From contig NZ_CP021361.1 of the NCBI RefSeq assembly GCF_002157145.1, forward strand, positions 1,488,001 to 1,552,000: 64,000 nucleotides of DNA. Direction: 5' to 3'. The notes beneath the pieces are model-generated. The model had not been told where the DNA came from. It saw only the letters and a program-made list of their open reading frames with translations, and did not search any database. The position numbers and the translations under genes were made by a program. Position 1 is the stretch's first letter, and every line of letters starts with the position of its first letter. Origin of the DNA: Acidovorax carolinensis (lineage in GTDB: Bacteria > Pseudomonadota > Gammaproteobacteria > Burkholderiales > Burkholderiaceae_C). Shown piece after piece: positions 32,611-41,628 of this stretch.

Positions 32611-34037
32611 TGCGTTTGCGTGCCACTCACGCCAAACTCGCTCTATCTGCACTCGGACTGGCGGTGCTGACCGGCTGTGCCAGCGTCAGCCTGGATCAGA
32701 ACATCAATCGTGTCAACGTCGAAGCGGGCAGCTTTACCGAAGGCAAACTCGCCTTGGCTCGTACCCAGGAGGAAAGCGACCAGCGGGCGCAGGCCGCTCA
32801 AGCCTTGCTTGCGCAGCCTCTGGGTCAGAAAGAAACCGTTCAGTTGGCTTTGGTTAACAGCCCGTCTTTGCAGGCCCTGCTGGCGCAAGGCTGGGCGGAG
32901 TCTGCCGATGCCGCGCAGGTGGGGCGGATTGCCAACCCCATCTTCAGTTTTGAGCGCATGACGGCCGGCACTGAGCTGGACTTGGGGCGTGCGCTGTCCT
33001 TTGGCCTGTTGGATCTGCTGACCCTGCCGACCCGGTACGGTGTCGCCACCCGGCGTATCGAGCAATCTCAATTGCGCCTGACCGGCAGCGTGGTGGACCA
33101 GGTCACCGGGGTGCGCCAGGCTTGGGTACGGGCCGTGGCCGCGCAGCAGGCGCTCCAGTATGCCAAGCAGGTCTATGACAGCGCCGAAGCGGGCGCCGAA
33201 TTGGCCCGGCGCATGCAGGGCGTGGGCAACTTCAACCGCATTACCCGCGCACGCGAGCAGGCTTTTTATGCCGATGCCGCCACCCGACTGAGCACGGCCC
33301 AGCACCAGGTCACGGCCAGCCGGGAAGAACTGGTACGTTTGCTGGGGCTCGATGAAAGCCAAGCGCAAGCGCTGAAGCTTCCCGAACGTCTACCCGATCT
33401 CCCCAAGCAAGCACTGGATCCGCAGGCGGTTGGCTCGCTGGCGACCAAGGCGCGGCTGGACATCCGTCTGGCGCAGGCTGCGCTGGATGGCGCTGCCAAG
33501 GCCCAGGGCTTGAACATGGTGACCAGCTTCACCGATATCGAACTCACTGGGCGCCGCAATACCACCTTCGACAATGCCGAGGGCACCCGCTCTACCGCGC
33601 GCGGCTGGGAAGTCGCGGTACGCCTGCCCATCTTTGACTGGGGCGGAATGCAACGCGATGCGATGAACGCTCGAACGCTGGCGGCCGCCAACCAGCTTGA
33701 AGGCACGGTGCGTTCCGCGGGCTCCAGCCTGCGCGAAAGCTATTCGGCCTATCGAACGGCCTACGACGTGGCGCGGCACTACCGCGACGAAGTGGTTCCG
33801 GTGCGTAAGGTGATCGCGGAGGAGAACCAGCTTCGCTACAACGGCATGCTGATCAGCGCGTTCGAACTGCTGGCCGATGCGCGCGACCAGGTCGGTGCCG
33901 TCACGGCGGCCCTGGACTCGCAGCAGCAATTCTGGCTGGCCGATGCCGCATTGCAGGCAGCCGTAATCGGACGCCCCACCAACACCACCTTGTCGGTCAC
34001 CACCAGCGCCCCCAGCGACGCGGGTGCCGGTCACTGA
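32607..34037 (+). CDS. cusC: CusC/TolC-family outer-membrane efflux lipoprotein
   Basis: A 476-residue outer-membrane channel of the TolC/CusC group. The N-terminus has a lipobox (LAVLTGCAS, Cys near residue 24). The long helical hairpin domains show YDSAEAGAELARRMQGVGNFN and the repeat-like ANQLEGTVRSAGSSLRESYSAYR. It forms the exit duct for an RND pump. No RND pump or adaptor is directly downstream; those genes may have been lost at the truncation near 36.6 kb or the channel may serve the pump at 0.2-3.4 kb. Its gene overlaps the small gene before it. Confidence 0.88.
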   Translation: MMRLRATHAKLALSALGLAVLTGCASVSLDQNINRVNVEAGSFTEGKLALARTQEESDQRAQAAQALLAQPLGQKETVQLALVNSPSLQALLAQGWAESADAAQVGRIANPIFSFERMTAGTELDLGRALSFGLLDLLTLPTRYGVATRRIEQSQLRLTGSVVDQVTGVRQAWVRAVAAQQALQYAKQVYDSAEAGAELARRMQGVGNFNRITRAREQAFYADAATRLSTAQHQVTASREELVRLLGLDESQAQALKLPERLPDLPKQALDPQAVGSLATKARLDIRLAQAALDGAAKAQGLNMVTSFTDIELTGRRNTTFDNAEGTRSTARGWEVAVRLPIFDWGGMQRDAMNARTLAAANQLEGTVRSAGSSLRESYSAYRTAYDVARHYRDEVVPVRKVIAEENQLRYNGMLISAFELLADARDQVGAVTAALDSQQQFWLADAALQAAVIGRPTNTTLSVTTSAPSDAGAGH

Positions 34038-34053
34038 TGCAGAGACGATTGCC

Positions 34054-35466
34054 ATGACATCCAGAAGAGATTTTTTCAAGGTCGCCGGTATTGCTGGCGG
34101 CGCCGTTGCGGCCGGCGCGGTCAGCCGTGTCGCCATGGCGGCCCTGCCTGAGCCCGTCATTCAGACCAGCCCGAACACCATGGCCCCGCTGATGCCCAAT
34201 TCGGGACGGCCGTACAACCCAGTGGTGACGCTCAACGGCTGGACGCTGCCCTGGCGCATGAATCAGGGCATCAAGGAGTTCCACCTGGTCGCCGAACCGG
34301 TGGTGCGCGAAGTGGCACCAGGGATGAAGGCCCACCTGTGGGGCTACAACGGACAGAGCCCCGGCCCGACCATCGAGGTCGTCGAGGGCGACCGTGTGCG
34401 CATCTTCGTGACCAATAGGCTGCCCGAGCACACCAGTGTTCACTGGCACGGCCAGCGCCTGCCCAGCGGCATGGATGGCGTGACCGGTCTGACGCAGCCG
34501 GCGATTCCGTCGGGCAAAACCTTTGTCTACGAGTTCGTGGCGCGCCGCCCGGGCACCTTCATGTACCACCCGCACGGCGACGAGATGGTGCAAATGGCCA
34601 TGGGCATGATGGGTTTCTGGGTCACGCACCCGAAAGCTAGGCACCCGCTGATCGACGAGGTGCAACGGGACTTTTGCTTCCTGCTCAGTGCCTATGACAT
34701 TGAGCCCGGCGCGGCTACACCCAAGGTCGCGGAGATGACGAACTTCAACCTGTGGACCTGGAATAGCCGTGTCTTTCCTGGCATCGACTCTCTGAACGTG
34801 CGTCTCAACGACAAGGTGCGCATCCGCATGGGCAACCTCACCATGACCAATCACCCGATGCACGTGCATGGCCACGAATTCGTGGTCACGGGCACCGATG
34901 GCGGCCCCACGCCCAAAAGCACGCGCTGGCATGAAGTAACCACCGACGTGGCCGTGGGGCAGATGCGCCAAATCGAGTTCGTCGCCGACGAGGAGGGCGA
35001 CTGGGCTTTCCACTGCCACAAGAGCCACCACACCATGAACGCCATGGGGCACGACATTCCCACCATGATTGGCGTGGATCACAGCGGCCTTGCCAAGAAA
35101 GTCAACAAGCTCATCCCCGACTACATGGTCATGGGCGAGCGCGGCATGGCCGACATGACGGAGATGGAAATGCCGATTCCCGACAACACCATCCCGATGA
35201 TGACCGGCCAGGGGCCGTTCGGCTCGGTGGAGATGGGTGGCATGTTCAGCGTGCTCAAGGTACGCCGCGACCAGAAGCCGGGCGACTACAAGGATCCGGG
35301 CTGGTACAAGCATCCCGCAGGCACGGTGGCGCATGAGTACACCGGCCCCATGGCCGAGCCCGCGCGCTTCAGCGCCGAGGGCGGCCAGTCCATGCCGCGC
35401 GCTCGCAAGCCAGCAACGCCGACCGAAGTCAAGGTGCGCAAGCCCACTTCGCATGGCGAGCATTGA
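34054..35466 (+). CDS. Tat-exported multicopper oxidase
   Basis: A 470-residue periplasmic multicopper oxidase (CopA/CueO-like). The start at ATG 34054 gives a twin-arginine signal (TSRRDFFKVAGIAGG). All copper ligand motifs are present: HWHGQRLP, YHPHGDE, HPMHVHGHEF and HCHKSHHTMNAM, giving the type 1, 2 and 3 sites. It would oxidise Cu(I) to less toxic Cu(II). A Met-rich stretch (GMADMTEMEMPIPDN, near 370) may bind extra copper. An alternative start at 34024 would overlap cusC. Ribosome binding site is weak (AGAGACGATTGCC). Confidence 0.92.
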   Translation: MTSRRDFFKVAGIAGGAVAAGAVSRVAMAALPEPVIQTSPNTMAPLMPNSGRPYNPVVTLNGWTLPWRMNQGIKEFHLVAEPVVREVAPGMKAHLWGYNGQSPGPTIEVVEGDRVRIFVTNRLPEHTSVHWHGQRLPSGMDGVTGLTQPAIPSGKTFVYEFVARRPGTFMYHPHGDEMVQMAMGMMGFWVTHPKARHPLIDEVQRDFCFLLSAYDIEPGAATPKVAEMTNFNLWTWNSRVFPGIDSLNVRLNDKVRIRMGNLTMTNHPMHVHGHEFVVTGTDGGPTPKSTRWHEVTTDVAVGQMRQIEFVADEEGDWAFHCHKSHHTMNAMGHDIPTMIGVDHSGLAKKVNKLIPDYMVMGERGMADMTEMEMPIPDNTIPMMTGQGPFGSVEMGGMFSVLKVRRDQKPGDYKDPGWYKHPAGTVAHEYTGPMAEPARFSAEGGQSMPRARKPATPTEVKVRKPTSHGEH

Positions 35467-35506
35467 GTTTTCCCTGCAATCTTCAATATTCAACTGGAAA
35501 CTACCC

Positions 35507-36004
35507 ATGAAATTCACGCGATCCACTGTTTCTCAACTCTTCGCCATGATCGCGTTGGCCGCATCGGGGGCAGCCTTCGCCAGCGGCAACCATGCGGGCG
35601 GCCACGGCCATGATGAGGGTGGCGAGACGGCCGTTGGCAAGCCCGGCGTCGCCGCCAAAGCCAGTCGCACCATCACCATCGAAATGAGCGACAACATGCG
35701 GTACACGCCGTCGAACATTCAGGTCAAACAAGGCGAGACCGTGCGCTTCATCGTCAAGAACACAGGACAGGTCAAGCACGAACTCAGCCTGGGCACCGAG
35801 AAGGAATTGCTGGAGCACCTGGAGCAGATGAAGAAATTCCCCGACATGGAGCACGACGAGCCCAGCAAGATCACCTTGGGGCCGGGCAAGCAAGGCGACA
35901 TCGTCTGGCAGTTCACCAAGGCGGGAGCCGTGAACTTCGCCTGCCTGATGCCTGGCCACTATGAGGCCGGCATGAAGGGCGCCATCAAGGTGGGCCGCAA
36001 ATGA
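35507..36004 (+). CDS. Periplasmic cupredoxin (plastocyanin-like copper protein)
   Basis: A 165-residue exported protein: signal peptide to about residue 25, a His/Gly-rich linker (GNHAGGHGHDEGGE), then a cupredoxin domain with VKHELSLG supplying the first His ligand and FACLMPGHYEAGM supplying Cys, His and Met. This is the CopI-like group found beside multicopper oxidases. It could buffer or transfer periplasmic copper. It lies 40 bp after the oxidase gene. Confidence 0.88.
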   Translation: MKFTRSTVSQLFAMIALAASGAAFASGNHAGGHGHDEGGETAVGKPGVAAKASRTITIEMSDNMRYTPSNIQVKQGETVRFIVKNTGQVKHELSLGTEKELLEHLEQMKKFPDMEHDEPSKITLGPGKQGDIVWQFTKAGAVNFACLMPGHYEAGMKGAIKVGRK

Positions 36005-36025
36005 TGGCCTGAAACGCACACCACA

Positions 36026-36051
36026 GCTGGCCCGGCCATGGCCGGGCCAGC
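36026..36051. terminator. Perfect 26-bp palindrome between cupredoxin and cusF genes
   Basis: GCTGGCCCGGCC followed by its reverse complement forms a GC-only stem lying 22 bp after the cupredoxin stop. No T tract follows, so it may be an mRNA-stabilising or attenuating hairpin rather than a full terminator. Confidence 0.5.
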
Positions 36052-36083
36052 CCATAGATCCATCCATTTACCCAGAGGTCACC

Positions 36084-36425
36084 ATGAACACCATCCAACG
36101 TCTGCTCACCATTTCCGCCCTGGCCATGGGCGTTGCCCTGCCGATGGCGGGCCATGCCCAGGTCAGTCCCAATTCAGGCCAGACTGCGGCGCCCGCACCC
36201 GCATCCATGACCGACGGCGAGGTCAAGAAGGTCGATCCGGACAACGGCAAGATCACCCTCAAGCATGGGGACATCAAGAACCTGGACATGCCCGGAATGA
36301 CCATGGTCTTCACCGTCCGCGACAAGGGGCAGCTCACCAACCTCAAGCCCGGCGACAAGGTGCAATTCATGGTCGTCCAGGAAGGCGGGAAGATGATCGT
36401 CACCGATATCCAGTCCGTGCGCTGA
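36084..36425 (+). CDS. cusF: CusF-like periplasmic copper chaperone
   Basis: A 113-residue protein with signal peptide (about 1-25) and a CusF OB-fold domain: VDPDNGKITLKHGDI, then LDMPGMTMVFTV (the Met-x-x-Met-x-Met ligands), then LKPGDKVQF. The aromatic Trp that caps the Cu(I) site in E. coli CusF is not at the usual place. It would carry Cu(I)/Ag(I) to a Cus-type adaptor. A GAGGTCACC ribosome binding site precedes ATG. Confidence 0.9.
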   Translation: MNTIQRLLTISALAMGVALPMAGHAQVSPNSGQTAAPAPASMTDGEVKKVDPDNGKITLKHGDIKNLDMPGMTMVFTVRDKGQLTNLKPGDKVQFMVVQEGGKMIVTDIQSVR

Positions 36426-36499
36426 GCAAATTCACAACCGCGCCATCTCGTGGGGCGCGGCAGACCTAGTCAGCCCCTCCACCACAAGGAGGAGGCATC

Positions 36500-36613
36500 A
36501 TGGTTCACATTCGCCATACCCTGATCGGCCTCTGTGTCGCCGCCGCCTCCATGGGCGTGCTGGCGCACGGCTCCGACGAGCACAAGGACCAACCTTGGCG
36601 ACGTGCGGTTTGA
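36500..36613 (+). pseudogene. Truncated exported copper-locus protein
   Basis: ATG 36500 follows a very strong AAGGAGGAGG ribosome binding site. The first 30 residues are a signal peptide and the start of a mature protein (AHGSDEHKD). At about 36590 the reading frame runs into the inside of an IS110-type transposase gene and stops 23 bp later. The lost gene probably encoded a small His-containing periplasmic protein, as expected after cusF. Confidence 0.7.
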
Positions 36614-36921
36614 GCGCTGTCACGATCGAGGTGGTGTTTCCTGCGGCTTCGAGCACTACTTCGTCGTAGGCTTGCAAGCCTTGAGCAGACTTTTGCAGCG
36701 CGTCGTGCTGAAGCATGACTCGGCCGCCGGCTCGCAAGTGGTCGTCCTTCAGATAGGCAATCTCGCCAAAGGTTCGCGAGACATTCAGTCCGATCACTCT
36801 CATTGTCAAAGCTCCTTTCTGTGGGTTGAACACGTCACCGTGGGAGCTTGTGGGCAACACGACAACTACGGAATCGCGCGCGCAGCGAAACCCGGCGGCC
36901 CGCAGGGGCGGCCAGCTACTA

Positions 36922-38136
36922 TTGATCCGGCCCTTTTGTGTATGAACGCTCACACTGAGCTTGTCGAGGGCGCAGCCTTATTGCTTCGGCCCCATGAAGT
37001 CTCAACCTGCGGCATATTTGACCCTGGGGTCCTGAAAGTAGCTCATCACCCGCTCGGGTGACTTCTCCAACATCGCCATATGCTCGTTGGCTGCATCGCG
37101 CAACTTGGCCTTGGTTCTGACGGGCACCCGCTTGCCTATGGCCTGCTTGAGGTCGGCGTTGAGCCGTTCTTCCGGGTTGAGCTCGGGGCTGTAGCTGGGC
37201 AGGTAGAACACTTCGATTTGTTGGGTTCTCTGTGCCAACCAGGCCTTCACTGGTTTACTGTGGTGGACGCGCAGGTTGTCCATAATCAGAAACACCTTCT
37301 TGCCCGCGTCCTTGATCAGCGCTTGCAGGAACTCGATCAGCCGCTCGCTGTTGAAGGCCTCGTCAATGATCATCCAGCGCGCCTTGCCCCGGTTGGTCAC
37401 GGTGGCGATCATGGACAACTTCTGACGTGTGCTGCCCACGGTGTAAGCCACGGGTTTTTCACCCGCTGGTGCATAGCTCCAGCCGCGCACATCGGTGTTG
37501 ACCAGTGCGGTTTCATCGCCCCAGTGAATTTCGCCACCCTCTGCGCTGGCCTTTGCCTCGATGGCCGGGTAGTGCTCATCCAGCCAGGCCTTGACCGCCT
37601 CGGGTCGCTGCTCGTATGCCTTCTTGATGGGCTTTTGTGGGGTAAAGCCCCAGCGCGCCAGGTATTTTCCCACAGTGCGCACGCCCAGCTTCAAGCCGCA
37701 TTCCTGCTCGATGAGTTGCATGACAGCAGCGCGACTCCACAGGAAGAAATCTATCTTCAACTGCTCGGGACGCTTGTCAGAGATGGTCTTTTGAATGTGG
37801 GCTTCCTGCTGCGGTGTGAGCAATCGGGCATCCCCTTTGGCTCGCCCACGGCCTGCGGGTTTGATGCCAGCCCAGCCGCCTTGCTCAAACAGGTCCAGCA
37901 CCCGGCGCACTGCCGGGTAGCTCAAGCCCGTCATCTGCACCAACTGCATGACTTTGATGCCTCGTTTGTGCAGCCGCACGACTTGCTTTCGCCGCTCGTG
38001 CAACTGCTCCAGTGTCTGGTAACGCGCGTCTTCTTTGTCCATGGAGGTTGGAGAAAACAAACACCCAGAAATTCAATCTTTATGAGGCCGGATCAATAGC
38101 ACTGGCGAAAGTGCAAACATCATGAGGCCGGAGCAA
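36922..38136 (-). mobile_element. IS630-family insertion sequence
   Basis: The 1.2-kb element is flanked by a TA duplication (36920-36921 and 38137-38138), shown by comparison with uninterrupted IS110 copy 1. Ends are TTGATCCGGCC (left) and TTGCTCCGGCC (right, minus strand). A second, slightly different copy of the end sequence lies about 40-60 bp inside each end (near 36979-36998 and 38078-38097), so each end carries paired sub-terminal repeats. Confidence 0.8.
37002..38060 (-). CDS. IS630-family transposase
   Basis: A 352-residue transposase: N-terminal helix-turn-helix (RLHKRGIKVMQLVQMTGLSY), a central linker, and a DDE domain with IHWGDETALVNTDVRGW, KVFLIMDNLRVHHSKPV and SYSPELNPEERLNADLK supplying the catalytic acids. 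Full length for the family. ATG at 38060 or 38042 (MDKEDARY). Intact, so the element may be active. Confidence 0.9.
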   Translation of the reverse strand: MFSPTSMDKEDARYQTLEQLHERRKQVVRLHKRGIKVMQLVQMTGLSYPAVRRVLDLFEQGGWAGIKPAGRGRAKGDARLLTPQQEAHIQKTISDKRPEQLKIDFFLWSRAAVMQLIEQECGLKLGVRTVGKYLARWGFTPQKPIKKAYEQRPEAVKAWLDEHYPAIEAKASAEGGEIHWGDETALVNTDVRGWSYAPAGEKPVAYTVGSTRQKLSMIATVTNRGKARWMIIDEAFNSERLIEFLQALIKDAGKKVFLIMDNLRVHHSKPVKAWLAQRTQQIEVFYLPSYSPELNPEERLNADLKQAIGKRVPVRTKAKLRDAANEHMAMLEKSPERVMSYFQDPRVKYAAG

Positions 38137-38401
38137 TAACTCGAGCTATCGGCTCATTGAATAAATCGGCCTGCCCACGCTACGTGCTGCCAGGTGCTCC
38201 CGTCCCGGATGGGCTCATCCATACGCGGAGGTCGGCCGGGACTGTGGGGCTCCGCCCAGTTCGCGCCGCTCCCTGATAAAAATGTCATCGGGCTGTCTAG
38301 ATTCTGTTGGGGTGCGCTCTCTACGATCAACACATCTCCTCAACGCCCAAGCAAGGCATGAGAGATGCAAGTTTTATTCACCATCGCTAGGAGCTTCAAC
38401 C

Positions 38402-38752
38402 ATGATCCAACAACGCCTCTCCCTTTCTTCCATGATTGCCGCCGCGGCCGCAGTGGTTACCTTGGGCCTTCCAGGGATTGCTTCGGCAGCGTACGAGCAT
38501 CCCGCCAACAACGAAAAGGGCTTCATCGTTCACCCGGAACATTTCAAGAGCGAGAAGACGCGAGAGCAAGTCATCGCAGAAACCAAGGCAGCTATGCAGC
38601 AAGGACGCCTTTCTTACGGCCAAAGCAACTTCCCGCTTCGCACACCTGATGCGGCAGGTCCAGGCAAGACGCGTGAGCAAGTAATCAACGAATTGCGGAG
38701 CGAGTCCCCTGAAGAGCGCGACGCGCGTCTGCGTCTCTACTCCCCGGGTTGA
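38402..38752 (+). CDS. DUF4148-like small periplasmic protein (copy 2)
   Basis: A 116-residue exported protein about 85% identical by eye to the product at 5801-6151, with the same signal peptide and AYEHPANNEKGFIVHPEHFK motif. Inverted relative to copy 1. Downstream, the stretch ATTCTGTGGGAT (around 38793) recurs after copy 3 at 57.8 kb, so the duplicated unit extends past the gene. It stands between two insertion sequences rather than in an intact operon, but keeps its own upstream region. Confidence 0.78.
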   Translation: MIQQRLSLSSMIAAAAAVVTLGLPGIASAAYEHPANNEKGFIVHPEHFKSEKTREQVIAETKAAMQQGRLSYGQSNFPLRTPDAAGPGKTREQVINELRSESPEERDARLRLYSPG

Positions 38753-39041
38753 TTGCCCACGTTTGGGATGCGGAAAATTGCTTGGAATACATTCTGTGGG
38801 ATTGTTGGCGTCGGGCTGACTGATAGAAATCTAGTCTAAACAGTTCATTCCAAAATGATCGCAGGCCAATGCTCCTCGGCTTTCGGTAAAATTGTCGGCG
38901 CCGCGCGTGTCTATCTGGTCGGTTAGATTGCCTCGATTGTCCTGGCAAGACGTTAGCGATCCAACCGGCCGCGCATCCGGACTCCGAGCCGAAGAAACGT
39001 GATTTTTAGTACGTTGATTTTTAAAGATATTTTTTAAGTTT
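38753..39041. other. Intergenic region, no gene seen
   Basis: AT-richer than its surroundings towards the right. The first 80 bp resemble the sequence after the DUF4148-like gene at 57.8 kb. No ORF, tRNA or other repeat was recognised. Confidence 0.5.
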
Positions 39042-40395
39042 CTTAACAGGCTGCTGAAATACTCCCCTGCGGTCGAACCTGCTCATCGGCTGCAGCCACA
39101 TTTTTCGCAGAAGCTTTCCGTATGCTGGAAGTCAGCCCGCAAACACGCGTGTTTTCAGCCGCAAAGCACGGTTTTCTGATCCTTTTCCCTTCACATCTGC
39201 CCCTGCAGACGGATTTGCCCCAAGCTGCGCAGTCGCGTGAGGTTGTAGCCAGCCATCGTCAGCACAAACATCTGGTCAACTTTCTTGATCCCGCGCACCA
39301 GCACTTGGCGCATATGCCCCACCGTCTTGGCCCAGCCAAAGCCCTGTTCGATCAGCTTTCTCTTTTGCTGCGAGATGGCATAGCCTTCGCTGCCTGCGAT
39401 CCTGTCAGATACCGCAGATTGGCGCCCCGTTTTGTTCTGCGCTACGTGGGGCAGTACGTTCATCTCTTGCAGGGCTTCAATGAATTCCTTGGCGTCGTAG
39501 CCCTTGTCCGCGCCCAGCGTGATCGTGATGGACTCATCGCCCGGTAGTGCTTGGCGCGCATCGTTGATCATGACCTTGGCCGCTTCGCGCTCTGCATAGC
39601 CATCGGCCTGGGTGACCACAGCACTGACCACCAGCCCGTGGCGGTTGTCGGTGAGCGTGTGGCCCATGAAGCGCAGTTCGCTGGCGGTCTTGCCCTTGCG
39701 GTACGGCCGCGCATCCCCATCCGTAGTGGATTCATGGGTGTCATTGCTGCGCTTTTGGTCTTTGAAGTTGCCCGCGTCGGTGCCGTCATCGTCCTTGCGG
39801 TCTTTGCGCACAAAGCTCTTGTGGCCCGCCCAGGCCTGGATCAGGGTGCCGTCCACGCTGAAGTGCTCGCCCGAGAGCAGTTCCTGCTCCTGGGCTTGTT
39901 GCACGATCTGATTGAAGAACTCGATGACCGCATCGTGCTCGATCAGGCGTTCGCGGTTCTTGCTGAAGACGGTGGGCACCCAAACGGCATCGTCCATGGC
40001 CAGGCCAATGAACCAGCGAAACAGAAGGTTTTATTGGGTCTGCTCCATGAGCTGGCGCTCCGAGCGCACGCTGTAGAGCACCTGAATGAGCATGGCGCGC
40101 AGCAGCTTCTCGGGGGCAATGCTGGGGCGCCCGCCTTTGATGTCGGCCGCATACATCTGAGCAAACAGCTCGTCCATGTTCGCCAGGGCCTTGTTGACCA
40201 TGATGCGGATCACCCGCAGGGGGTGATCAGAGGGCACGAAGTCATCGAGGTGGCGCATCGTGAACAGGCTCTCGGTGAAGGTGTCGGCTCCGCGCATGTC
40301 TGGCTTGTCTGTATGGTCGGTTGGTTTGCCTCGATTGTCCTGGCAAGGCGTCAACCGGGAGGTGACGGCGGGGAGTATTTCAGCAGCCTGTTAAG
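39042..40395 (-). mobile_element. IS5-family insertion sequence
   Basis: Perfect 26-bp terminal inverted repeats, starting CTTAACAGGCTGCTGAAATA at 39042 and mirrored at 40370-40395, enclose one transposase gene. Just outside the right end a partial second copy of the end (GGGGAGTATTTC-TGTTAAG, about 40409-40426) suggests remains of an adjacent element. Confidence 0.88.
39191..40354 (-). pseudogene. IS5-family transposase interrupted by a stop codon
   Basis: One continuous frame of 388 codons encodes an IS5 transposase (N-terminal RHLDDFVPSDHPLRVIRIMV; DDE region with VDGTLIQAWAGHKSF and GADKGYDAKEFI), except for TAA at 40031-40033, between QLMEQTQ and NLLFRWFIG, where family members usually have Tyr. 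A single base change from TAC or TAT explains it. The transposase should be inactive unless the stop is read through. Confidence 0.85.
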
Positions 40396-40548
40396 AGCTG
40401 GGCGCGGCGGGGAGTATTTCTGTTAAGCATTTACCAAGGGTGATGCGTCATTTATAGATCACCTCGATTGCATCAATTCAGACAGACACATGCGTGCCGC
40501 GATCCCTTTTTTCGCCGATACAACCATTTCCGCCGAAAAATCCAACTC

Positions 40549-41628
40549 TCATTGATGTCCAGAGTCTGACGCAACAGCCTTGCCTTGATGCATCGCAGCA
40601 GCAAGTAAGCAGGCCGCGCCAAATGCGATCGCAACGTCAGCCAAATTGAAAGCCGGCCAATGCGCTCCCTGCCAATGGAAATCCAGGAAGTCGACTACAG
40701 CCCCTCGCAACAGTCGGTCCACTGCATTACCCAGCGCCCCACCTAAGATTAGGCAATAACCAACGCCTTCCCATTTCGACACGCCCTGACGCAACAGGCG
40801 GATCAGCCAGAGCGAGACTCCCAGCGCTAGCGCGGCAAATCCGAAGCGCGCCCAGTCGCCTGCACCAGCCAGCAGGCTGAAAGCGGCACCGTTATTCCTG
40901 AAATGGACGAGATTGAAGAAGGAGGTTACAGCGACTTGGTCGCCATAACCGTAAAGGAGCGAGACGACGGCCTTTGCGAATTGATCGCCGAGTAGCACTG
41001 CGGCAGCCAAGCCATACCAGATGCCGGCCGCTCGAAGAACCGTCAACCTCCCTGCAACCGGCAGCATCGTCAGCAGCGAGCCAGCAAACACCAGGCTACC
41101 GGAGGCAATCCCCCAGCCGGCCAACACATCAGCCGGAAAGTGCATGCCCGCTGCAATGCGCGACCAGCCGACCAGAACGACATAAGCAACTAATACCATT
41201 CGCTGGCGAACACCGGCCAGCGGCCACAACGCCCCGACAACAAGTGCGGCGTAGGTGGAGTGACCGCTCGGTAGGCTATAGTGCGCCTCCACCGTGCCAA
41301 GCACGTGATCCAACTGACCAAATACCGCCGCCGGTCGCGGAAAATCGAGCCAGAGCTTCAAGATGGAGGTGATCGCAAATGCGATGCCGAAGCTGATCAC
41401 GAATTGAAGAAGCTGCCGCCGAATCGCCAAGGCGCGCCCCGTCACCACCGTTGATCTTGACCATGCCCACAGTGTGAGCAGGACCAAAGGCGCAGTCCAG
41501 TAGTTGCCCAGGACGTTGCTGAAGAGCCAGGCCAGTGGCATCAAAATCGGCGGCGTGGCCTCGTTGATGAACTGAAACAAGGCGCCATTCAAGCCACCCC
41601 AATCATAGAGAACGGACTTCCAGCTCAT
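40549..41628 (-). CDS. pbrBC: PAP2 phosphatase-LspA signal peptidase fusion (PbrB-PbrC-like)
   Basis: A 359-residue fusion. Residues 1-190 form a PAP2 (undecaprenyl-pyrophosphate phosphatase) domain with KLWLDFPRP, YSLPSGHSTYAA and SRIAAGMHFPADVLAGW. Residues about 205-345 are a lipoprotein signal peptidase II with GDQFAKAVV, FFNLVHFRNNGAAFSLL, GGALGNAVDRLLRGAVVDFLDF and FNLADVAI carrying the aspartate pair. In Cupriavidus pbr operons the phosphatase releases phosphate that precipitates exported Pb(II). Start ATG 41628 overlaps the ATPase stop (ATGA), so they are coupled. Confidence 0.92.
   Translation of the reverse strand: MSWKSVLYDWGGLNGALFQFINEATPPILMPLAWLFSNVLGNYWTAPLVLLTLWAWSRSTVVTGRALAIRRQLLQFVISFGIAFAITSILKLWLDFPRPAAVFGQLDHVLGTVEAHYSLPSGHSTYAALVVGALWPLAGVRQRMVLVAYVVLVGWSRIAAGMHFPADVLAGWGIASGSLVFAGSLLTMLPVAGRLTVLRAAGIWYGLAAAVLLGDQFAKAVVSLLYGYGDQVAVTSFFNLVHFRNNGAAFSLLAGAGDWARFGFAALALGVSLWLIRLLRQGVSKWEGVGYCLILGGALGNAVDRLLRGAVVDFLDFHWQGAHWPAFNLADVAIAFGAACLLAAAMHQGKAVASDSGHQ

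Larger units (their letters stand above)
36593..38255 (-). mobile_element. Truncated IS110-type element (copy 2), split by IS630
   Basis: Minus-strand codons from ATG 36803 encode MRVIGLNVSRTFGEIAYLK and about 50 further residues, closely matching the complete transposase at 44896-46119, then break off at about 36593. Its 5' non-coding end is also present, but divided: one part at 36804-36919, the other at 38139-38255, with an IS630-type element between. Comparison with copy 1 shows the original joined sequence. The right edge lies inside the duplicated region shared with 6.2 kb. Confidence 0.75.

Noticed and set aside
37080..38099. 339-codon plus-strand ORF opposite the IS630 transposase
   Set aside because: Shadow of the transposase gene in another frame.
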